A program made the position numbers and the translations under genes. Positions 1 to 7,587 of a stretch of 10,347 bases of DNA are shown here, in pieces. Location: NCBI GenBank assembly GCA_038254525.1, contig JBBSGC010000070.1:1-10347 (forward strand), read 5' to 3'. Below the pieces are notes generated by a model that searched no databases, was not told the origin of the DNA, and saw only the letters and a list, made by a program, of their open reading frames with translations. Each line of letters opens with the position of its first letter. Position 1 is the stretch's first letter. This stretch comes from JBBSGC01 sp038254525 (GTDB lineage: Bacteria > Actinomycetota > Actinomycetes > Propionibacteriales > Nocardioidaceae).

Positions 1-159
1 CTGCGGCGGCGGCGGGGAGAAGAGCTGCGGCACGATGTCCGGAGTGGAGCCGACCTCCACAACGTGCACGGCTCCTGAGCTCGGGATCCCGGCGCACCCC
101 GAGGTTGCCGACGCCACCACCAGGGCGGCGAGCAGGAGCCGCGCCCGCCGGCCGGTCAC
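1..159 (-). CDS. lpqB: LpqB, MtrB-associated lipoprotein (N-terminal 53 codons only)
   Basis: Only the N-terminus is in the window; the frame runs open off the left edge. The visible protein has a basic n-region (TGRRARLL), a hydrophobic stretch at about residues 8–18 and a lipobox-type TSGC with the acylatable cysteine at residue 22, then AGIPSSGAVHVVEV, typical of LpqB. It is therefore expected to be an exported, membrane-anchored lipoprotein. In mycobacteria LpqB is known to interact with the extracytoplasmic part of MtrB and to influence MtrA phosphorylation; that role here is by homology. The start is GTG at 159–157, whose bases overlap the mtrB stop as GTGA, with a GGGAG ribosome-binding site at 170–166 and a 6-nt spacer. 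The overlap implies translational coupling to mtrB. The Gmad-type C-terminal domains of the family lie outside the window and cannot be checked. Confidence 0.92.
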   Translation of the reverse strand, partial: MTGRRARLLLAALVVASATSGCAGIPSSGAVHVVEVGSTPDIVPQLFSPPPPQ

Positions 160-1859
160 GCCTCGCTCCCGAGCCGGTCGAGCCGGGCGTACGGCGCCCC
201 CACGACCGAGGGGGGCTCGTCCTGCGGCACCAGCGGCAGCGGTGAGCGTTGCAGGTCGTCACCACACCGGCGGGGCAGCGTCAACCGGAACGCGGTTCCC
301 TGCCCGGGGGCCCCCCAGGCCTGCAGCCAACCACCGTGCAGCTGGGCGTCCTCGAGGGAGATCGCCAGGCCCAGGCCGGTGCCACCGGAGCGGGCGCGCG
401 CCGGGTCGGCGCGCCAGAACCTGTTGAACACCAGCGTCGACTCCCCGGGCTTGAGCCCGATCCCCCAGTCGCGCACGACCAGCGACACCGCGCCCTCGTC
501 GCCGGCGACCCGGATCTCGACTCTTCGCGATCCGCTGTAGCCGATGGCGTTGGCCACCAGGTTGCGCGCGACCCGCTCGATCCGCCGCACGTCGGCCTGC
601 ACCGACGTGGGTCCGGCACCCTCGACCACACGGAGCTCGACGCCGGCTCGCTCGGCCAGCGCCGAGTAGGCGCCGGCGACCCGGTGTGCCACCGCGGTCA
701 GGTTGATGGTCTCCAGCTCCAGGCGCGCGGCACCCGCGTCGAAGCGGCTGATCTCCAGCAGGTCGGTGAGCAGCGCTTGGAACCGGTCGAGCTCGTTCTG
801 CAGCAGCTCCGCGGCCCGTCCCGTGACCGGGTCGAACCGGTCACGCGCGTCGTGCAGCAGGTCTGCGGCCATGCGTACGGTGGTCAGCGGAGTGCGCAGC
901 TCGTGGGACACGTCGGAGACGAAGCGCTGCTGCATCCGGGACAGCTCCTCGAGCTGACGGATCTGCTGCTGCAGGCTCGCGGCCATCTTGTTGAACGACG
1001 TGCCGAGGCGGGCGATGTCGTCCTCACCGCGCACGTGCATGCGCTCCTCCAGGCGCCCCGCGGCCAGGCGCTCGGCGATCCGCCGGGCCAGCCGGACCGG
1101 GGTCACGACCTGCCGGGTGACCAGCCAGGCGACGGCGGCCACCAGCACCATCAGCAACAGGCCGGCGGAGAACAGGGCACGTCCGACCAGCGACAGCGTT
1201 GACTGCTGGTCGCCCATCGGGAACAGGTAGTAGAGCGCGTAGACGTCGCCGGTGCTGGTCAGCTTGATCTGCGAGCCGACTGCGACCGCCGGCACCGACT
1301 CCGCGGTCGCCGCGTAGGTCATCGTGGTGTACGTCCAGGAGACCTGCTGCGACGACAGCACCTGGGCGCGCAGCGAGTTCGGAATGCTGTCGGCGCTGAG
1401 GCCGATCGACGACACCGTGACCGCGCCCGCCGCGCCGCTGCGCGTGAGGACCGGCCCGGTGAGCACGATCTGGTACGTGCGAGGCGTGCCACCCCGGCTG
1501 ATCAGCGCGTCGAGCAGCGGCGGGAGCAGCAGCGACTGCGACCCGGAGTTGGCGACCGGTTCGCTGTTGAGCGTCTCCTGGGCGTTCTGCACCCCCGCGA
1601 CGCCCTCGTTGACCGACTGCTGACGTTTGCTCTCGGTCAGCCCCGACGACACCTGCCGCATCAGCAGCACGCCGACCAGCGTGATCACCAGCGCGCTGAG
1701 CAGCAGGACAGACAGCACGACCCGGGCCTGGATCGAGCGCGACCACGCGTAGCGGATGCCGGCCAGCGGGGCCGCCAGCGCCCGCAGCACCCGCGCCGGC
1801 CAGGGGGGCCCCGCGGGTGCCACCGGTGCGGAGGTTGCCCCCGTCGGCGAGATGTCCAC
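156..1859 (-). CDS. mtrB: MtrB sensor histidine kinase
   Basis: This is the sensor kinase of the MtrAB two-component system, a membrane protein that phosphorylates MtrA. The 567-residue product matches the usual MtrB length. In order it shows a cytoplasmic N-terminal stretch, TM1 at about 46–67, an extracytoplasmic sensor region at about 68–225, TM2 at about 226–248, HAMP at about 249–301, and a HisKA dimerisation helix with SHELRTPL (phospho-acceptor His319). The ATPase domain has an N-box RNLVANA (Asn437), a G1 box DWGIGL (464–469) and a G2 box GGTGLGLAI (492–500). All catalytic motifs look intact. The GTG at 1859 was chosen because the protein then begins VDISPTGATSAP; the frame stays open further upstream only by reading into mtrA out of frame. 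No purine-rich ribosome-binding site precedes this GTG; a −10-like GATACT ends 6 nt upstream. It lies 50 nt downstream of mtrA and overlaps lpqB by 4 nt. Confidence 0.96.
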   Translation of the reverse strand: MDISPTGATSAPVAPAGPPWPARVLRALAAPLAGIRYAWSRSIQARVVLSVLLLSALVITLVGVLLMRQVSSGLTESKRQQSVNEGVAGVQNAQETLNSEPVANSGSQSLLLPPLLDALISRGGTPRTYQIVLTGPVLTRSGAAGAVTVSSIGLSADSIPNSLRAQVLSSQQVSWTYTTMTYAATAESVPAVAVGSQIKLTSTGDVYALYYLFPMGDQQSTLSLVGRALFSAGLLLMVLVAAVAWLVTRQVVTPVRLARRIAERLAAGRLEERMHVRGEDDIARLGTSFNKMAASLQQQIRQLEELSRMQQRFVSDVSHELRTPLTTVRMAADLLHDARDRFDPVTGRAAELLQNELDRFQALLTDLLEISRFDAGAARLELETINLTAVAHRVAGAYSALAERAGVELRVVEGAGPTSVQADVRRIERVARNLVANAIGYSGSRRVEIRVAGDEGAVSLVVRDWGIGLKPGESTLVFNRFWRADPARARSGGTGLGLAISLEDAQLHGGWLQAWGAPGQGTAFRLTLPRRCGDDLQRSPLPLVPQDEPPSVVGAPYARLDRLGSEA

Positions 1860-1864
1860 GCAAC

Positions 1865-1870
1865 CAGTAT
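1865..1870 (-). promoter_or_regulatory. possible leaderless −10 element for mtrB
   Basis: On the minus strand the hexamer GATACT is followed by 6 nt and then the mtrB GTG. This is the spacing seen for leaderless transcripts, where transcription begins at the first base of the start codon. It keeps only the conserved second A and final T of the TANNNT consensus, and no −35 is obvious, so support is weak. The lack of a Shine–Dalgarno sequence before mtrB makes it worth recording. Confidence 0.25.
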
Positions 1871-1883
1871 CGCCCGCTGCGCT

Positions 1884-1905
1884 ACCGCGTCCGTCGTTCC
1901 GCGGT
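1884..1905 (-). other. mtrA–mtrB intercistronic hairpin
   Basis: ACCGCG and CGCGGT form a perfect 6-bp stem around a 10-nt loop, beginning 4 nt after the mtrA stop codon. It has no T-tract. It could protect the mtrA 3' end or modulate the mtrA:mtrB ratio, but in such GC-rich DNA it could also be chance. Confidence 0.3.
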
Positions 1906-1909
1906 GCGG

Positions 1910-2620
1910 TCAGGCGGTCCCGGCCTTGTAGCCGACCCCGCGCACGGTCAGCACCACCTCGGGGTGCTCGGCGTCGTGCTCGATCTTCGAGCGCAGGCGC
2001 TGCACGTGCACGTTGACCAGGCGGGTGTCGGCGGCGTGCCGATAGCCCCAGACGTGCTCCAGCAGCAGCTCGCGGGTGAACACCTGCCAGGGTCGCCGGG
2101 CCAGGCACAGCAGCAAGTCGAACTCCAGGGGGGTGAGCGCGATCGGCTCACCGGCGCGGGTGACCCGGTGCCCGGCCACATCGATGGTGAGGTCGGCGAT
2201 CGTGAAGATCTCCGGCGCCTCGTCGTCGAACCGGCGTAGCCGGGCGCGGATGCGGGCCACCAGCTCCTTGGGCTTGAAAGGCTTGACCATGTAGTCGTCG
2301 GCCCCGGACTCCAGGCCGACGACGACGTCGATGGTGTCGGTCTTCGCCGTCAGCATCACGATCGGCACGCCCGACTCGGACCGGATCGCCCGGCAGACGT
2401 CGATGCCGTCGAGGCCGGGCAGCATCAGGTCCAGCAGCACGATGTCTGGCCGGTGGTCACGAAACGCGGCCATCGCCTTGTCGCCGGAGCTGCAGACCAG
2501 GGTGTCGAACCCCTCGTTGGACAACACGATGGTGAGCATCTCGGCGAGCGCGCTGTCGTCGTCGACGACGAGCACCCGGCCCTTGCCGCTGCCCGTCGTC
2601 ACGGGCCGTTGTGTCTCCAC
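1910..2620 (-). CDS. mtrA: MtrA response regulator (OmpR/PhoB family)
   Basis: DNA-binding response regulator that in Actinobacteria controls cell division, cell-wall and developmental genes and is essential in M. tuberculosis. The 236-residue product has a receiver domain (about 15–128) with acidic pocket Asp20/Asp21, phospho-acceptor Asp64 in VLLDLMLPG, Thr91 in MLTAK and Lys113 in VKPFKPKEL. The GLESGADDYMVKPFKPKELVAR stretch is nearly diagnostic of MtrA. A winged-helix output domain follows, with LTPLEFDLL, VWGYRHAADTRLVNVHVQRLRSK and the C-terminal VRGVGYKAG. The N-terminus is about 8 residues longer than I recall for the M. tuberculosis protein. The start is GTG at 2620–2618 with a strong GGAGG ribosome-binding site at 2631–2627 (6-nt spacer). 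The gene is 50 nt ahead of mtrB and 112 nt behind ahcY; the tmk gene found there in mycobacteria is missing. Confidence 0.97.
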   Translation of the reverse strand: METQRPVTTGSGKGRVLVVDDDSALAEMLTIVLSNEGFDTLVCSSGDKAMAAFRDHRPDIVLLDLMLPGLDGIDVCRAIRSESGVPIVMLTAKTDTIDVVVGLESGADDYMVKPFKPKELVARIRARLRRFDDEAPEIFTIADLTIDVAGHRVTRAGEPIALTPLEFDLLLCLARRPWQVFTRELLLEHVWGYRHAADTRLVNVHVQRLRSKIEHDAEHPEVVLTVRGVGYKAGTA

Positions 2621-2626
2621 GCGTGT

Positions 2627-2646
2627 CCTCCGTCGACCGTACGGAG
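2627..2646 (-). promoter_or_regulatory. mtrA leader hairpin covering the ribosome-binding site
   Basis: In the mtrA mRNA, CTCCGT (2646–2641) can pair perfectly with ACGGAG (2633–2628) across a 7-nt loop, and a U·G pair can extend it by one. The downstream arm contains four of the five bases of the GGAGG ribosome-binding site. Folding would therefore mask the site. Whether the stem forms in vivo is unknown. Confidence 0.35.
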
Positions 2647-2683
2647 ACGACGCTGCCGCCCGCCCGGCGTCCCCGTGGGCTTA

Positions 2684-2702
2684 CACCCTACGGTGCGCGG
2701 CC
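2684..2702 (-). promoter_or_regulatory. putative mtrA promoter (−10 TAGGGT) in a shared 19-nt element
   Basis: The minus strand carries TAGGGT at 2690–2685, a good TANNNT −10, inside CACCGTAGGGTG, a small dyad with CACC/GGTG arms. Predicted transcription start is near 2678, giving a leader of about 58 nt. No convincing −35 is present. The same element, 16 of 19 positions identical, lies before ahcY at 4224–4242. Confidence 0.5.
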
Positions 2703-2711
2703 GCCACGGCG

Positions 2712-2732
2712 CCGGGCGAACCGAACCGCCGG
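2712..2732 (-). terminator. possible terminator or 3'-end hairpin after ahcY
   Basis: Directly after the ahcY stop codon, CCGGCG can pair with CGCCCGG across an 8-nt loop (one bulged C). There is no U-tract, as is common for actinobacterial termination hairpins. It sits upstream of the putative mtrA promoter, so it could separate the two transcripts. Support is structural only. Confidence 0.35.
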
Positions 2733-4143
<1,411 letters not shown>

Positions 4144-4163
<20 letters not shown>

Positions 4164-4206
4164 CGTGGCAGCGTCCTTTGCAGCAAGCGTCATGGGGAAG
4201 CGTCAT
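4144..4206 (-). other. possible cysteine-containing upstream ORF overlapping the ahcY start
   Basis: An ATG at 4206–4204 opens a 20-codon frame, +1 relative to ahcY, running MTLPHDACCKGRC and onward to a TGA at 4146–4144, about 20 nt inside ahcY. It contains three Cys codons (Cys-Cys and Lys-Gly-Arg-Cys) that read through the ahcY ribosome-binding-site region. It has no ribosome-binding site of its own but begins only about 12 nt from the predicted transcription start. It may be a regulatory leader or a by-product of the local 13-bp duplication. Confidence 0.2.
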
Positions 4207-4210
4207 GGGG
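4185..4210. repeat. perfect tandem 13-bp duplication in the ahcY leader
   Basis: The unit AAGCGTCATGGGG occurs twice head to tail at 4185–4197 and 4198–4210 with no mismatch. On the minus strand each copy contains ATG ACG CTT, so the duplication creates two possible starts 13 nt apart in different frames. One is an extended ahcY start at 4193; the other is the short upstream ORF from 4206. Confidence 0.9.
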
Positions 4211-4223
4211 TGAGAACCTGGAC

Positions 4224-4242
4224 CACTCTACGGTGTGCGGCT
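4224..4242 (-). promoter_or_regulatory. putative ahcY promoter (−10 TAGAGT), shared 19-nt element
   Basis: The minus-strand hexamer TAGAGT (4230–4225) lies 11 nt after the CDF stop codon, within CACCGTAGAGTG. It fits TANNNT; no −35 is recognisable. Predicted start near 4218 gives a leader of about 55 nt to the ATG at 4163. The block differs at only three of 19 positions from the one before mtrA. Confidence 0.5.
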
Positions 4243-5213
4243 CAGTGGCCGGATGCCGCCGGAGGCTTGGGACGCGGGTCCCGAACGTAGCCCTCAGCGT
4301 AAATGTCGGGCTCGAGATAGATCGTGGACGCGGCCGGCTCGGCGGACCTGATCGCGCGTTCGGCGGCGTCGATCGCGGCCGCCACCGAGACTGCCGTGTC
4401 GTCGTGGGCGACCGCCACCTTGGCCGCTACCAGCAGCTCCTCCGGCCCCAGGTGCAGCGTCTTGAGGTGGATGACCCGCTGCACGCCGTCGGTGTCCTCG
4501 ATAGCGGCCCGGATCCGCGCCACCGCGTCGGTCGTCGCCGCCTCCCCCACGAGCAGGCTCTTGGTCTCGATGGCGAGCACGACGGCAACAGAGACGAGCA
4601 GCAGCCCGATGGCGGCGGTGCCGACCGCGTCGAAGTAGCCGTTGCCGGTGAGCAGCGTGAGCCCGATCCCGACGAACGCGAAGCTCAGCCCGAACAGTGC
4701 GGCGAAGTCCTCGAGCAGCACCACCGGCAGCTCAGGCGCCTTGGCTCCCCTGATGAACGCAGGCCAGCTCTTGGCTCCGCGCACCAGGTTGGACTCCCTG
4801 ATGGCGGTGCGGAACGAAAGCGCCTCCATCACCATGGCCGCAACCAGCACCACGAGGGCCACCCACCACCACGAGCTGTCCAGCAGCGGGTTGGGCAAGC
4901 CCGCGTGGACGTCCTGGTACTTGTGGTAGGCCTCGTAGAGCGCGAACAGGCCGCCGATGCTGAACAGCACCACCGCCACGATGAACCCATAGAGGTAGCG
5001 CTCCTGCCCGAAGCCGAACGGGTGCTTCTCGGTGGGCCGGCGGCGCGACCGCTCGGCTCCCACCAGCAGCAGCAGCTGGTTACCGGAGTCGGCCGTCGAG
5101 TGGATGGCCTCGGCGAGCATCGAAGAGGCGCCGGTGACCAACCAGGCGACGAACTTGGTCACCGCGATCCCCACGTTGGCCAACAGCGCCGCAATCACCG
5201 CCTTGTTGTGCAC
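4242..5213 (-). CDS. cation diffusion facilitator (CDF) family transporter
   Basis: Predicted inner-membrane divalent-cation/proton antiporter of the CDF family, 323 residues. Six hydrophobic segments are visible at about 5–28, 30–51, 73–96, 114–134, 163–187 and 193–216, then a cytoplasmic C-terminal domain (about 217–323) of the βαββ type expected to dimerise. TM2 has the metal motif H38-STA-D42 (EAIHSTADSGNQ). TM5 carries LLEDFAALFG (Glu168-Asp169) instead of the classic HxxxD. That resembles the SLC30A9/ZnT9-like branch as I remember it, so the metal (Zn, Mn, Fe or other) cannot be assigned. The charged loop RRRPTEKHPFGFGQERYLY is characteristic of this branch. The GTG start is 4 nt after the manA stop with AGGA at 5224–5221 (7-nt spacer), so it is the last gene of the manB–manA operon. 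This position next to ahcY is conserved in other actinobacteria, by recall. Confidence 0.9.
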   Translation of the reverse strand: MHNKAVIAALLANVGIAVTKFVAWLVTGASSMLAEAIHSTADSGNQLLLLVGAERSRRRPTEKHPFGFGQERYLYGFIVAVVLFSIGGLFALYEAYHKYQDVHAGLPNPLLDSSWWWVALVVLVAAMVMEALSFRTAIRESNLVRGAKSWPAFIRGAKAPELPVVLLEDFAALFGLSFAFVGIGLTLLTGNGYFDAVGTAAIGLLLVSVAVVLAIETKSLLVGEAATTDAVARIRAAIEDTDGVQRVIHLKTLHLGPEELLVAAKVAVAHDDTAVSVAAAIDAAERAIRSAEPAASTIYLEPDIYAEGYVRDPRPKPPAASGH

Positions 5214-5217
5214 CCGC

Positions 5218-6279
5218 CTATCCTGCCCGACCCGCGGTTACCCGCAGCAGCACGCCGGAGCCGAGCGCCCGCAGCGGTGGTCCCCCGGCCGGCACGAACG
5301 CCGAGTCACCTCGGCGCAGCCGCAGCGAGGCCTCCCCGGCGCGCAGCGTGAACGTCCCGCGCGTGCACAGCAGGATCTGCGGGCCGGCGACGGCGGCCAG
5401 CTCGCCGGCGGAGCGCCCGGTGATGCCGAGGGCGAAGTCGACGCCGGCGGGTTGGAGCACGCGTTCGTCACCGCGAAGCTCCGCGGGCACGCGAACCACG
5501 CCGGCCTGCACCACCAGGTCGCGCACGAACGCGTCCACGTCGACGTCCTTGCCGGTCAGTCCCGCGCGCACCACGGCGTCGGAGCTGGCCTGGACCTCGA
5601 AGCCGACGCCGGAGAGATAGGTGTGCGGCGTGCCGGGCGCGCAGTAGAACGCGTCGCCCTCGCCCAGCTCGACCACGTTGAGCAGCAGCGGCGACAGAGC
5701 GGCCGGGTCGTCGCCGTGCTGCTCGGCCAGCGACGCGATGGCCTCCGCCACCGGGCCGCCAGCGGGCCGCTCGCGTAGCTGGTGCAGCGCCTGGTCGACG
5801 ACCGGGCGGACGTCGCGGTGGGACCGCAGCCGCAACAGCTCGCCCAGTGCTGCCCGCACCGACTCCTGGTCCGCGCCCAGGCAGTTCTCGACGACGGCCA
5901 GCTCCTCGACCGCGAGCGCCGTGAGCAGCGAGCGGACCTCGTCGACCGGCGCGAAACCGCAGAGGGCCCGGCACGGCTCCAGGGCGTACAGCATCTCCGG
6001 CTTCGCCTCGTCGCCGGCCGGATGGATCTGCAGCGAAAGCGGCGAGCCGATCGCCAGCACCTTGGCGAGGAAGGGCAGCCGCTCCTGGCCCGGCCCGCTC
6101 AGCAGGTCGCTGAGCAGCCGCTCGCCGCCATCGACCTCGACGCACGAGGACTCCTCCTCGAAGGCACCCAGCCACAGCTCGGCCTGCGGACGCCCGTCGG
6201 GCGGCACGCCGAGCAGGGCGGGGATGTCGTCGACCGAGCCCCAGTCGTGCCGACGCACCGGGTTGCGCATGGCGTACAT
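5218..6279 (-). CDS. manA: mannose-6-phosphate isomerase, type I (shortened)
   Basis: Zinc-dependent interconversion of fructose-6-P and mannose-6-P, the entry step to GDP-mannose. The 353-residue product starts MYAMRNPVRRHDWGS, the usual N-terminal pattern, and keeps PQAELWLGAF, LPFLAKVLAIGSPLSLQIHP (zinc-ligand candidates Gln84 and His86), KPEML (Glu95), and APGTPHTYLSGVGFEVQASSD with VRAGLT (His219, Arg238). The C-terminal cupin-like part is complete. About 25–30 residues normally found between the QxHP and the (N/S)HKPE motifs are missing; only AGDEA separates them. The frame is open and flanking codons look normal, so this is an in-frame loop loss rather than a frameshift. The start is ATG at 6279, 10 nt after the SIS gene; an ATG at 6270 is also possible. 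The ribosome-binding site is poor (GAGGG 14 nt away), suggesting coupling to the upstream gene. Confidence 0.93.
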   Translation of the reverse strand: MYAMRNPVRRHDWGSVDDIPALLGVPPDGRPQAELWLGAFEEESSCVEVDGGERLLSDLLSGPGQERLPFLAKVLAIGSPLSLQIHPAGDEAKPEMLYALEPCRALCGFAPVDEVRSLLTALAVEELAVVENCLGADQESVRAALGELLRLRSHRDVRPVVDQALHQLRERPAGGPVAEAIASLAEQHGDDPAALSPLLLNVVELGEGDAFYCAPGTPHTYLSGVGFEVQASSDAVVRAGLTGKDVDVDAFVRDLVVQAGVVRVPAELRGDERVLQPAGVDFALGITGRSAGELAAVAGPQILLCTRGTFTLRAGEASLRLRRGDSAFVPAGGPPLRALGSGVLLRVTAGRAG

Positions 6280-6289
6280 CGGTCCGGGC

Positions 6290-7312
6290 TCAACCCTCGG
6301 CGCCTGCGGAGGCGAGGCCGATGCCGAGATACGCGGCGGCGTAGCTGCCTTGTGACAGCAACGACGCATAACGTGCGATCGCGGCGCCGTGGTCGCTGAC
6401 CAGCGTCTCAACGCGCAGTCCGTGGCTCTCCGCGGCCGCAGCCAGCCGGCCGCGTTGCTCGCGCACCACCGCGTCCTGGGTGCCGTCGTCGAGCACCAGG
6501 AGCACCGGCGCGGTCACCGCCTCCGCGTCGTCGTAGGGGTCGGCGAAGACATCGCGCGGCGCGCTCGCGGTGAGCACCGGGAGCAGGTGCTCGGCGTCGG
6601 CGGCCAGCGACGAGCGTCCGGAGGAGCGACGCACCGCCTCGGCGACCCGTCGCGCCGCCCGGGCGGCGAGCACCGAGCCGCCCCAGAGCAGCGGATTGGC
6701 GTCCGCCAGCTGCACTGCCAGCCCCTTGGCCGGGTTGTGCACGGTGTCGCAGAAGGGCGAGCAGCGCACCGCCACGTCGTCGAGGGCCGCTGCCACCGAC
6801 TCGCCGTCGACATCGGGACCGAGCTCGAGCGAGTGCATGGCCTGCAGCAGCACGACGGCCGCTGCCAACGAGTCTCCGGTGCTGGTCGGCAGCAGCGTCG
6901 TGTGCCGACTCGCGGCGAGCTCTGCGACTGGTGCGTGCGGGTCGGCGCTGACGACCAGGCCGCAGCCGCGGCGGACGGCCTCGGCGACCGCCGACGACGC
7001 CGCCTCGTCGCCGGGGGTCTGCGCCATCACCACGACCGTGTCGAGGGTGCCCGCCCAACCGGGTAGCCCAGGCCCTGGCCAGGCGACGAAGGGGACCGGG
7101 CAGGACGGCTCCAGGACCGCGCGAAGCAGCCGCGAGTCGCTGCCCGCGGTCACCACGGCGCGTGGCCGGACCTCGGCGTTCAGGGTGGCGAGCACGTCGC
7201 CGCACGCACCGATCTCGCGGCGCACCCGCGCTCCGGCCTCAGCCAGCTTGCGCAGGCGTGGGTCAGCGGTGAGCATGACGGCGGAGTCGTCGAGTCGGGC
7301 GTCATCGAACAC
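6290..7312 (-). CDS. SIS-domain protein, bifunctional phosphoglucose/phosphomannose isomerase-like
   Basis: The 340-residue protein resembles the actinobacterial Rv3256c/TobH-type family that always sits between manA and manB. It has two sugar-isomerase (SIS) halves. VVTAGSDSRLLRAV (about 53–66) is a phosphosugar-pocket-like GSxS segment, TVVVMAQTPGDEAASSAVAEAVRRG follows, and a C-terminal bact-PGI_C-like part contains HNPAKGLAVQLADANPLLWG (192–211) and LLSQGSYAAAYLGIG (318–332). In true PGI/PMI enzymes a catalytic Glu in a KxQxNEN-type segment follows the second motif; here that region reads AEAVRRSSGRSSLAADAEHLLPV, so isomerase activity is doubtful. A regulatory or phosphosugar-sensing role is possible but unproven. 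The start GTG at 7312 (VFDDARLDD) fits the family N-terminus and falls 14 nt after the Trm112-like gene; only a weak GAGAG precedes it. Confidence 0.85.
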   Translation of the reverse strand: MFDDARLDDSAVMLTADPRLRKLAEAGARVRREIGACGDVLATLNAEVRPRAVVTAGSDSRLLRAVLEPSCPVPFVAWPGPGLPGWAGTLDTVVVMAQTPGDEAASSAVAEAVRRGCGLVVSADPHAPVAELAASRHTTLLPTSTGDSLAAAVVLLQAMHSLELGPDVDGESVAAALDDVAVRCSPFCDTVHNPAKGLAVQLADANPLLWGGSVLAARAARRVAEAVRRSSGRSSLAADAEHLLPVLTASAPRDVFADPYDDAEAVTAPVLLVLDDGTQDAVVREQRGRLAAAAESHGLRVETLVSDHGAAIARYASLLSQGSYAAAYLGIGLASAGAEG

Positions 7313-7326
7313 GTCGGTGCCGGCTC

Positions 7327-7587
7327 TCAGGCGTCGTCGGCGGAGGGGGCAGCGCCGCCACTCACCGGCTGGTCGCTGGACGGGGACTCGTCCGCCGCTT
7401 CTCCCGCGGCTTCGACCGGCGCCGGCAGCCGAGCCTCGTCGACCAGCATGACGGGGATGTCGTCTCGCACCGGGTAGGCCCGTCCACAGCCGTTGCAGAC
7501 CAGCTCCTCCGCCGCGTGGTCGACGGTCACCGTCGCCCGGCAGGCCGGACACACCAAGATCTCGAGCAGGACGGGATCGAGCTTCAC
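7327..7587 (-). CDS. Trm112-family small zinc protein
   Basis: An 86-residue protein with a Trm112/UPF0434 fold signature: LDPVLLEILVCPACRATV, then ELVCNGCGRAYPVRDDIPVMLVDEAR. Four cysteines in two CxxC pairs (Cys13/Cys16 and Cys31/Cys34) should bind one zinc. Residues about 53–86 form an Ala/Glu/Ser/Pro/Asp-rich acidic tail, probably disordered. Eukaryotic and archaeal Trm112 activates methyltransferases; the partner of the bacterial version in this operon is unknown. The GTG start at 7587–7585 overlaps the manB stop as GTGA and has GGAGG at 7597–7593 (5-nt spacer). The frame is open further upstream only inside manB, so the longer reading is rejected. It is 14 nt ahead of the SIS gene. Confidence 0.92.
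   Translation of the reverse strand: MKLDPVLLEILVCPACRATVTVDHAAEELVCNGCGRAYPVRDDIPVMLVDEARLPAPVEAAGEAADESPSSDQPVSGGAAPSADDA

Noticed and set aside
249..1202. 317-codon plus-strand open frame opposite mtrB
   Set aside because: Covers the kinase-domain codons on the other strand; no ribosome-binding site, no domain pattern.
1860..2108. N-terminal extension of mtrB into mtrA
   Set aside because: Out-of-frame reading of the mtrA output domain, Arg/Ala-rich. The family N-terminus begins at the GTG at 1859.
4164..4241. SAH or SAM riboswitch in the ahcY leader
   Set aside because: The leader is only about 55–75 nt, and I see no SAH-riboswitch-type pairing or conserved core; the main structure is the 13-bp tandem repeat.
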